Translations under genes and position numbers: made by a program
NCBI GenBank assembly: GCA_902590775.1
Contig: CACIYC010000012.1
Span: 1-36,346 of the forward strand
Length of the DNA: 36,346 nucleotides
Reading direction: 5' to 3'
Origin: an uncultured Prochlorococcus sp.
GTDB taxonomy: Bacteria > Cyanobacteriota > Cyanobacteriia > PCC-6307 > Cyanobiaceae
The notes under the pieces: generated by a model
Told to the model about the DNA's origin: nothing
The model's database searches: none
Seen by the model: only the letters and a program-made list of their open reading frames with translations
Part shown: one piece after another, positions 30,406 to 36,346 of the stretch
Layout of the letters: every line of letters begins with the position of its first letter
Position numbering within the stretch: the first letter of the stretch is position 1

Positions 30406-30917
30406 ATTACTCTCTAATTTTTGCAACTGAAGGCTTTGGTTTAAATCTCAATTTATTTGAGACAAATATTTTGAATCTTGCTGTTGTTGCTTTTGGACTC
30501 TATAAATTCCTTCCAAATTTCTTGGGAAGTATGCTTGAGAGGCGTCGTTCTGCGATATTGCAGGATTTAAAAGATGCTGAAGATCGTTTATCAGAGGCAT
30601 CAATTTCTCTAAAACAAGCAAAAGAAGATCTTGCTTCTGCTGAAAAGAAAGCAGAACAGATTAGAAAAGATTGCAAAGAAAGAGCTGAGGCAATTCGATT
30701 AGAAAGTGAGAAAAGAACCGTTGTTGAAATGGCACGTGTCAAACAAAGTGCTGCATCAGATCTTAATTCAGAGGCAGCGAGAGTAAGTGATCAATTACGT
30801 AAAGAAGCAGCCAGACTGGCTATTGAAAAAGCCCTCTCATCTCTTTCGGGGAGCCTCGATGAAAAGGCACAAGATAAGTTTTTAAGACAATCCATCAAAA
30901 ATATAGGAGATAATTGA
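30402..30917 (+). CDS. atpF: ATP synthase F0 subunit b
   Basis: A 171-residue peripheral-stalk subunit. After a short N-terminal part it has one membrane helix ([20 protein letters not shown]), then [20 protein letters not shown] and a coiled coil rich in Ala, Lys and Glu to residue 150. It pairs with b' and with delta at its C-terminus. It overlaps the b' gene by four bases and the delta gene by one (TGATG), so the series is translationally coupled. Confidence 0.96.
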   Translation: MNYSLIFATEGFGLNLNLFETNILNLAVVAFGLYKFLPNFLGSMLERRRSAILQDLKDAEDRLSEASISLKQAKEDLASAEKKAEQIRKDCKERAEAIRLESEKRTVVEMARVKQSAASDLNSEAARVSDQLRKEAARLAIEKALSSLSGSLDEKAQDKFLRQSIKNIGDN

Positions 30918-31465
30918 TGCCACTTCTAAATACTATTACTACTCCTTACGCGGAAGCATTCCTTCAAGTCGCTGAGAGTCGAAATGAAATTGAAGATGTA
31001 GTCGCTCAATCAAAATCAGTATTGGATCTTTGGAATCAATCTTCAGATTTTAGTGAGGCTATGTCTTCGCCGATTATTGAGATTGCTACTAAGAAGGCGA
31101 TACTTGAGAAAATTTTTTCTAAGGAAGTTACTCCTTCTTTCCTTAATTTGCTAAAGCTATTAGCTGATCGCCAAAGAATAGGGTTTCTCAACTTTGTGCT
31201 TGAGAGACTTCTAGAGCTTTATAGAGAACAACGAAAGATTGCTCTTGCTTCTGTTACTTCAGCTATTGCTTTAACTGAGGAGCAGCAGACAGAGATCCTA
31301 AAGACGGTTCAATCTGTTGCGGGCACTGACAATTTGGAATTAGACCTAAAAGTTGATTCCAGTTTGATTGGTGGATTTGTTATCAATGTTGGCTCTAAGG
31401 TCATTGATGCAAGCCTATCTGGCCAGGTGCGAAGATTGGGTCTTGCGCTGGCAAAGGTAAGCTAG
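30917..31465 (+). CDS. atpH: ATP synthase F1 subunit delta
   Basis: A 182-residue subunit joining the peripheral stalk to the top of the alpha/beta head. The N-terminal helical domain starts LNTITTPYAEAFLQVAESR and contains LLKLLADRQRIGFLNFVLE; the C-terminal part has the family signature VDSSLIGGFVINVGSKVIDASL. I chose ATG 30917 over the TTG one codon earlier because AGGAGA (30905-30910) is at the right distance and the stop of atpF overlaps it. Named atpD in some cyanobacterial annotations. Confidence 0.96.
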   Translation: MPLLNTITTPYAEAFLQVAESRNEIEDVVAQSKSVLDLWNQSSDFSEAMSSPIIEIATKKAILEKIFSKEVTPSFLNLLKLLADRQRIGFLNFVLERLLELYREQRKIALASVTSAIALTEEQQTEILKTVQSVAGTDNLELDLKVDSSLIGGFVINVGSKVIDASLSGQVRRLGLALAKVS

Positions 31466-31538
31466 CCAGAACATCTCTCCCTTCTAAATTCCTTACCTCC
31501 TTTTTCCACTCTCCTCCTAACAATTACATTCTCTTCTC
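31466..31538 (+). promoter_or_regulatory. Pyrimidine-rich leader of atpA
   Basis: A 73-base gap made mostly of C and T. It lacks any Shine-Dalgarno before the atpA ATG. Instead it contains ACCTCCTTTT (31495-31504) and TCCTCCT (31512-31518), both resembling the anti-Shine-Dalgarno end of 16S rRNA itself. Unstructured pyrimidine leaders can favour ribosomal protein S1 binding; that role is inference. Confidence 0.45.
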
Positions 31539-33056
31539 ATGGTTTCCATACGCCCCGATGAAATCAGTTCAATTCTGAAGAAACAGATTGCTGATTATGA
31601 TAAGTCTGTTTCAGTAAGCAATGTAGGAACCGTTCTTCAGATCGGTGATGGAATTGCAAGAGTCTATGGTCTGGAACAGGCTATGGCTGGAGAGCTAGTT
31701 GAGTTTGAAGATGGTACTGAAGGTATTGCGTTAAACCTAGAGGATGACAATGTTGGTGCCGTCTTAATGGGTGAAGGCATTGGGATTCAAGAAGGCAGTA
31801 CTGTGAAAGCAACTGGCAAGATTGCCTCAGTCCCTGTTGGTGATGCCATGTTAGGAAGGGTTGTGAACCCTCTTGGTCAACCTGTAGATGGTAATGGTGA
31901 AATTGCTACAAGTGATTCTCGTCTTATTGAATCGTTGGCACCGGGAATAATTAAAAGAAAATCGGTACATGAACCGATGCAAACAGGCATTACTTCTATT
32001 GATGCAATGATTCCTATTGGTAGGGGGCAGAGAGAATTGATTATTGGAGATCGTCAAACAGGGAAGACAGCTATTGCTATAGATACAATTATCAATCAAA
32101 AAGGACAGGATGTTGTATGCGTATATGTAGCAGTTGGCCAAAAGTCTGCATCAGTTGCTCAAGTGGTTGAAGTTTTGCGTGAAAAAGGAGCATTAGAATA
32201 CACAATTATTGTTAATGCAAGTGCTTCAGAAGCAGCAGCATTGCAATACCTTGCACCTTATACAGGAGCAGCTATAGCCGAACATTTTATGTATCAAGGT
32301 AAGGCAACTTTGGTTATTTATGATGATTTAACTAAACAAGCCCAGGCTTATCGTCAAATGTCTCTTCTCCTTCGTCGTCCACCTGGTCGAGAGGCTTATC
32401 CTGGGGATGTTTTTTATTGCCATAGTCGTTTACTTGAAAGGGCTGCAAAACTTTCTGATGCGATGGGTGGAGGTTCTATGACTGCATTACCTATCATTGA
32501 AACACAGGCAGGAGATGTATCTGCATATATTCCTACTAATGTGATTTCAATTACCGATGGTCAAATCTTCTTGAGTGCTGATCTTTTTAACTCAGGTTTA
32601 AGACCTGCTATTAATGTTGGTATTTCAGTTAGTCGTGTTGGTGGCGCCGCGCAAACTAAAGCTATTAAGAAGATTGCAGGTACTTTGAAATTAGAATTGG
32701 CTCAATTTGATGAGCTTGCTGCCTTTTCACAATTTGCATCTGATTTAGATGAAGCTACTCAGCAACAACTTGAAAGAGGTAAACGTTTAAGAGAACTTCT
32801 TAAGCAAGCGCAATTTACGCCATTAAACCTTGCAGAACAGGTTGCAGTTGTTTATGCAGGTGTTAAAGGATTAATAGATGAGGTCCCTGTTGAACAAGTC
32901 ACTCAATTTGCTGCTGAATTACGTGAATATTTAAAAACTAGTAAACCAGATTATATAAGTAAGGTTTTAACGGAGAAGAAGCTTAGTGATGAGATTGAGT
33001 CAGACCTTAAAGAATCAATAAACGAGGTTAAATCCTCGATGTTGGCATCAATTTAA
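31539..33056 (+). CDS. atpA: ATP synthase F1 subunit alpha
   Basis: A 505-residue non-catalytic nucleotide-binding subunit of the F1 head. The P-loop is GDRQTGKT (170-177); the ATP synthase alpha/beta signature follows near residue 360 ([14 protein letters not shown], with the arginine finger). The N-terminal delta-binding helix begins [15 protein letters not shown]. Length is exactly that expected. It follows delta after the pyrimidine-rich leader. The beta and epsilon genes are elsewhere, as usual in cyanobacteria. Confidence 0.98.
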   Translation: MVSIRPDEISSILKKQIADYDKSVSVSNVGTVLQIGDGIARVYGLEQAMAGELVEFEDGTEGIALNLEDDNVGAVLMGEGIGIQEGSTVKATGKIASVPVGDAMLGRVVNPLGQPVDGNGEIATSDSRLIESLAPGIIKRKSVHEPMQTGITSIDAMIPIGRGQRELIIGDRQTGKTAIAIDTIINQKGQDVVCVYVAVGQKSASVAQVVEVLREKGALEYTIIVNASASEAAALQYLAPYTGAAIAEHFMYQGKATLVIYDDLTKQAQAYRQMSLLLRRPPGREAYPGDVFYCHSRLLERAAKLSDAMGGGSMTALPIIETQAGDVSAYIPTNVISITDGQIFLSADLFNSGLRPAINVGISVSRVGGAAQTKAIKKIAGTLKLELAQFDELAAFSQFASDLDEATQQQLERGKRLRELLKQAQFTPLNLAEQVAVVYAGVKGLIDEVPVEQVTQFAAELREYLKTSKPDYISKVLTEKKLSDEIESDLKESINEVKSSMLASI

Positions 33057-33085
33057 TTTAAGGGTATCCAGGAGATTTTAATTTA

Positions 33086-34036
33086 ATGGCAAACCTAAAG
33101 GAAATTAGAGACAGGATTGTTTCTGTAAAAAACACACGCAAGATTACAGAGGCAATGCGTCTTGTCGCAGCCGCAAAAGTCCGTCGTGCTCAGGACCAGG
33201 TGCTTAAAAGTCGTCCATTTGCTGATCGTTTAGCACGAGTTCTCGAAAACATACAGTCTAGGATGCAATTTGAGGTTGCAGACTCTCCATTGCTTAAAAC
33301 TCGAGATGTGAAAAATGTCACTTTGGTTGCAGTGACTGGTGATCGAGGCTTATGTGGAGGCTACAACACAAATGTTATTAAGAGGACAGAACAACGTTAT
33401 GGAGAGCTTAAAGATCAGGGCTTCGAAACCACTTTGGTTTTGATTGGTCGGAAAGCAATAACTTATTTCCAGAATAGAAGTAACCAGTATAAAATCCGAG
33501 CTTGTTTTCAGGATTTAGAACAAGTACCTACATCTATAGATGCTGAAGAAGCTACTAGTGAAGTTTTATCTGAATTCCTTTCAGAAAGCACTGATAGGGT
33601 TGAGATTGTTTATACAAAGTTTATTAGCTTAGTTAGTTGTAATCCAGTTGTTCAGACTCTTCTCCCTCTCGATCCTCAAGGAATTGCTCAAGAAGATGAT
33701 GAAATCTTTAGAATTACTACTAAAGATAGTCGTCTTGTAATTGAGAAGGATGTTGCTCCAGCAAATGAAGAACCTAAGTTGCCTTCTGATGTTGTATTTG
33801 AGCAAAGCCCTGATGATTTGCTAAATTCTCTTCTCCCTCTTTATTTGCAGAACCAGCTTTTAAGAGCATTGCAAGAAGCAGCTGCTTCAGAATTAGCTAG
33901 TAGAATGACTGCAATGAATAATGCTAGTGACAATGCTAAGGAATTAGCTAAGACTTTGAACCTTACATATAATAAAGCTCGCCAGGCTGCAATTACTCAA
34001 GAGATACTTGAAGTTGTTGGTGGAGCTAGTGTATAA
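33086..34036 (+). CDS. atpG: ATP synthase F1 subunit gamma
   Basis: A 316-residue central rotor shaft. It starts [20 protein letters not shown], has the central strand [16 protein letters not shown], and ends with the helix [20 protein letters not shown], all typical. Residues about 195-250 hold the insertion found in photosynthetic organisms, but the redox cysteine pair of plant chloroplast gamma is absent, as normal for cyanobacteria. AGGAGA precedes the ATG. Called atpC in plastid-style naming. Confidence 0.97.
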   Translation: MANLKEIRDRIVSVKNTRKITEAMRLVAAAKVRRAQDQVLKSRPFADRLARVLENIQSRMQFEVADSPLLKTRDVKNVTLVAVTGDRGLCGGYNTNVIKRTEQRYGELKDQGFETTLVLIGRKAITYFQNRSNQYKIRACFQDLEQVPTSIDAEEATSEVLSEFLSESTDRVEIVYTKFISLVSCNPVVQTLLPLDPQGIAQEDDEIFRITTKDSRLVIEKDVAPANEEPKLPSDVVFEQSPDDLLNSLLPLYLQNQLLRALQEAAASELASRMTAMNNASDNAKELAKTLNLTYNKARQAAITQEILEVVGGASV

Positions 34037-34071
34037 GAGATTGATTTTCTATCGTAAGTCTAGGTGTAAAT

Positions 34072-34263
34072 GTGAGACTTAAGTCTCTAGAAATAAATAT
34101 TGAATGGCCTGCCAATGTGCCATTAGCATCGTTACGATCTTTTGTAAGAGATAAATTGAGAGAACTTGGGGAACCTTTGAGATGGGCAATTACAGATATT
34201 AGTATTTCGAAAGAAATTGATGGTTCACGAGAATTGCATATAGAAGCTGTTGTGATTGTCTAA
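34072..34263 (+). CDS. Small conserved protein after atpG, unknown function
   Basis: A 63-residue soluble protein starting at GTG 34072. It reads as a strand (LKSLEINIEWP), a helix (LASLRSFVRDKLRELGEPLRWA) and two strands (ITDISISKE and ELHIEAVVIV), a compact alpha/beta fold. No known motif. It lies 35 bases after the gamma gene and overlaps the next gene by eight bases, so it is probably co-transcribed with both. I recall similar small genes at this position in marine picocyanobacteria but have not checked. Confidence 0.75.
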   Translation: MRLKSLEINIEWPANVPLASLRSFVRDKLRELGEPLRWAITDISISKEIDGSRELHIEAVVIV

Positions 34264-35368
34264 AATCTTGAATTTTTCCACCCCATTGCCCACTCTTTTC
34301 CTGATTCCTACTGGAATTGGTTGTGAGATTGGAGGTTACGCTGGAGATGCTATTCCATTTGCGCGCTTGCTCGCTGCTGCAAGTGGGTGTTTGATTACTC
34401 ATCCAAATGTAATGAATGGAGCTTCTTTATATTGGAATGATGAGCGAATTCAATATGTTGAAGGATATGGGTTGGATCGATTTGCTTGTGGTGAATTCTT
34501 TTTACGACTAGTTCACCGACAAAAAGTTGGTGTATTAATTGATGCAGGCCTGGAACCGGAATTACGTCAACGACATATGCAAGTTATTGATGCTTGTAGG
34601 GCTACTTTAGGATTGGACATTGGACCAGTGGTTACGACAGAGTCGCCTCTTGAAATATCTATAAAAGCTTATTCAAGTGGTGCAAGCTCTGGGGAGATAG
34701 ATTGCTTAGACTCATTATTAAAAGCAGGAGATAAATTGAAAGAAGAGGGTGCTACTGCTATAGCTGTAGTGACAAGGTTCCCTGAAAGTTTAGGATCCAA
34801 AGCATTAGATGCCTATAGAGAAGGGGAAGGCGTGGATTTGCTCTCTGGTGCTGAGGCTGTCATTAGTCATGCATTAGTGCGACATTTGTCTATTCCATGT
34901 GCACATGCTCCTGCTTTAAACCCATTACCCCTTAACAACCTTTTGGACCCTCGTGCGGCTGGAGAAGAATTGGGGCATACATTTTTACCCTGTGTTTTAG
35001 TTGGGTTGAGTCGTGCTCCTGATTTGATACCTAAAAGTTCTCATCACATGATGACTGCTGGCTATCAATCAAATTTGATCAGTATTGATGATTTATGTGC
35101 AGTGATTGCACCTAAGGGAGCTCTTGGTGGAGAGGCCGTTTTAGCATGCATTGAGAGAAGTATTCCATTGATTGTTGTATCTAATCCTGGAGTTTCAAAT
35201 ATTGACTTGGAATCTTTAGGCTTAACAACTGAAAATGAAACTTCTAGTTCTAGGCAAATTTTTTCTGTAGATAGTTATCTAGAAGCGGCTGCTCTGTTGA
35301 TTGCTTTTAGAGAGGGTTTAGCTATTACTTCTTTAAGAAGACCTATAGCTAAAGTTCCGAAGATTTAA
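34256..35368 (+). CDS. DUF3326 protein
   Basis: A 370-residue protein of the DUF3326 family, common in cyanobacteria and plants and without known function. Typical segments are LIPTGIGCEIGGYAGDAIP at the start, ITHPNVMNGASLYW, the central VVTRFPES region, CAHAPALNPL and the glycine-rich KGALGGEAVLACIERSIPL near the end. The start is probably the TTG at 34256, which overlaps the upstream small gene; another TTG at 34268 is also possible. The GGYAGDA segment suggests a nucleotide- or sugar-binding Rossmann-like fold, but I would not assign a reaction. Confidence 0.88.
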   Translation: MSKILNFSTPLPTLFLIPTGIGCEIGGYAGDAIPFARLLAAASGCLITHPNVMNGASLYWNDERIQYVEGYGLDRFACGEFFLRLVHRQKVGVLIDAGLEPELRQRHMQVIDACRATLGLDIGPVVTTESPLEISIKAYSSGASSGEIDCLDSLLKAGDKLKEEGATAIAVVTRFPESLGSKALDAYREGEGVDLLSGAEAVISHALVRHLSIPCAHAPALNPLPLNNLLDPRAAGEELGHTFLPCVLVGLSRAPDLIPKSSHHMMTAGYQSNLISIDDLCAVIAPKGALGGEAVLACIERSIPLIVVSNPGVSNIDLESLGLTTENETSSSRQIFSVDSYLEAAALLIAFREGLAITSLRRPIAKVPKI

Positions 35369-35378
35369 AAATGTGTGA

Positions 35379-36346
35379 TCATTTTAAGCATGCCATTGGA
35401 TGTCTAGGATGAAGACCAAGTGCCTTTGCAACACCAGGATGACATACTGAACCACCTATTGTATTAAGTCCTGAAATCAATTCAGGCCTTTCAGTTATTG
35501 CTGATTCAAGACCACGACCTGCAATACCAAGAATATATGGCAGGGTTACACTAACTAGTGCTTCGGTCGAGGTGAATGGTACTGCACCAGGCATATTGCT
35601 CACAGCATAGTGTTGTATGCCTTTAATGTTTATAGTCGGTTTTGTGTGTGTGGTTTCAACACTTGTTGCAATACAACCTCCTTGATCAATAGAAACATCA
35701 ACTATTACAGAATTGCGTTTCATTTGTGCAACCATACTTTCATCTACGAGTGTAGGGGCTCTGTCTCCTGGAGTTAGGATTGCTCCAATGATGAGATCAG
35801 CTGAGGGAATTAATCTTTCTAATAGACCTCTACTGCTAACTATGCTTTCTAGTCTACCCCTTCTGTAGGCTTCTAGTTTTCGTAATCTCTCCGGTGATCG
35901 ATCTAGTAGCATTACTTCTGCATCCATTGCAGCCGAAAGTCTTGCTGCATTCCAACCTACATTTCCTGCTCCAAGAACAATAACCCTTGCAGGTCTTACG
36001 CCTGTACATCCTCCAATGAGGATACCTCTTCCACCATTTGGCTTTTCAAGTAAATGAGCCCCAATTTGAGCAGCTAATCTTCCCGCAATTTCACTCATTG
36101 GAGCAAGCAATGGTAGACTTCCATCCTCCATTTGCACTGTTTCATAGGCTATACTTGTCGTACCTGCTTTTAACAAAGCCTCGCCAACATTTGGATAAGC
36201 TGCTAGATGTAGATATGTAAATAGGACCATATCTTCACGCAGGAGATCAAATTCTTCTTTTTGAGGTTCTTTGACTTTTACGATTAGATGAGCTGCCCAA
36301 GCTTGATCCCGATCGACAACTTTTGCCCCTGCCTCAGTAAAAGCTT
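35379..36346 (-). CDS. ald: Alanine dehydrogenase, N-terminal part outside the window
   Basis: The C-terminal 322 residues of alanine dehydrogenase, which interconverts L-alanine and pyruvate plus ammonia with NAD. The frame is open to the right edge, reading AFTEAGAKVVDRDQAW then VKVKEPQKEEFDLLRED before LFTYLHLAAYP; residues lost are roughly the first 50. The NAD-binding fold starts ARVIVLGAGNVGWNAARLS, with the acidic residue after the second strand, and the catalytic-domain motif AVSNMPGAVPFTSTEAL follows. The stop is a TGA at 35379-35381, ten bases from the convergent DUF3326 gene. Confidence 0.96.
   Translation of the reverse strand, partial: AFTEAGAKVVDRDQAWAAHLIVKVKEPQKEEFDLLREDMVLFTYLHLAAYPNVGEALLKAGTTSIAYETVQMEDGSLPLLAPMSEIAGRLAAQIGAHLLEKPNGGRGILIGGCTGVRPARVIVLGAGNVGWNAARLSAAMDAEVMLLDRSPERLRKLEAYRRGRLESIVSSRGLLERLIPSADLIIGAILTPGDRAPTLVDESMVAQMKRNSVIVDVSIDQGGCIATSVETTHTKPTINIKGIQHYAVSNMPGAVPFTSTEALVSVTLPYILGIAGRGLESAITERPELISGLNTIGGSVCHPGVAKALGLHPRHPMACLK

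Noticed and set aside
31851-32141. A 96-residue minus-strand frame inside atpA
   Set aside because: Its unusual Asn/Cys/Tyr-rich composition is the expected shadow of the conserved alpha-subunit coding strand.
36340-36346. AAGCTT-like restriction site at the right edge as a cloning boundary
   Set aside because: The site is common in AT-rich DNA and several other copies occur inside the window, so it says nothing about how the window was cut.

Overview
The window is a gene-dense, AT-rich bacterial chromosome segment that looks like Prochlorococcus, probably a low-light type or a close marine picocyanobacterial relative (inference from gene content and order, not from a search). The markers are a split cyanobacterial RNA polymerase subunit (rpoC2), a 51-residue high-light-inducible protein, cyanobacterial b' and b subunits and the atp1-first order of the ATP synthase operon, the chloroplast-type Ccs1/CcdA cytochrome c pathway, Ycf35 and a cyanobacterial PII. 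I see no insertion sequence, integrase, CRISPR array, rRNA or tRNA. It reads as ordinary, streamlined core genome rather than an accessory island, and I found no convincing new multi-gene system.

Layout, left to right. 1-6.8 kb (+): rpoC2 (cut at the left edge and frameshifted), hli, rlmN, a sodium:solute symporter. 6.8-10.1 kb (+): a 41-residue membrane microprotein, a HEAT-repeat protein, DUF2997, Ycf35/DUF1257, a ferredoxin and an aldo/keto reductase. 10.1-11.7 kb: rsmG (-), a J-domain membrane protein and a DUF3143 protein (+). 11.7-16.4 kb (-): biotin genes in the order bioF-bioK-bioC-bioD then bioA, giving the synthesis of the pimelate moiety (bioC, bioK) and the ring-assembly steps up to dethiobiotin; bioB is not here. 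16.5-19.3 kb (+): a Ski2/Mtr4-like RNA helicase. 19.3-22.3 kb (-): fumC, purB and a small unknown gene. 22.4-24.4 kb: tlyA (+), glnB and a small unknown gene (-, with a perfect NtcA-type site upstream), queF (+). 24.4-27.7 kb (-): ccs1, ccdA, ftsW. 28.1-34.0 kb (+): the ATP synthase operon atp1-atpB-atpE-atpF'-atpF-atpH-atpA-atpG (a, c, b', b, delta, alpha, gamma), followed by a small unknown gene and a DUF3326 gene. 35.4 kb to the right edge (-): ald, whose N-terminus lies outside.

The points most worth checking are: an apparent two-base deletion in the universally conserved trigger-loop motif of rpoC2; a full-length ccdA reading frame with no ATG, GTG or TTG before its first catalytic cysteine; stem-loops bracketing atpE that could set the excess of c subunit; an NtcA-type palindrome upstream of the glnB unit; direct repeats at the bioA promoter; and the pattern that all six convergent gene pairs overlap or nearly touch. 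The first two look most like base-level sequence errors, so the underlying reads should be inspected before biology is inferred.
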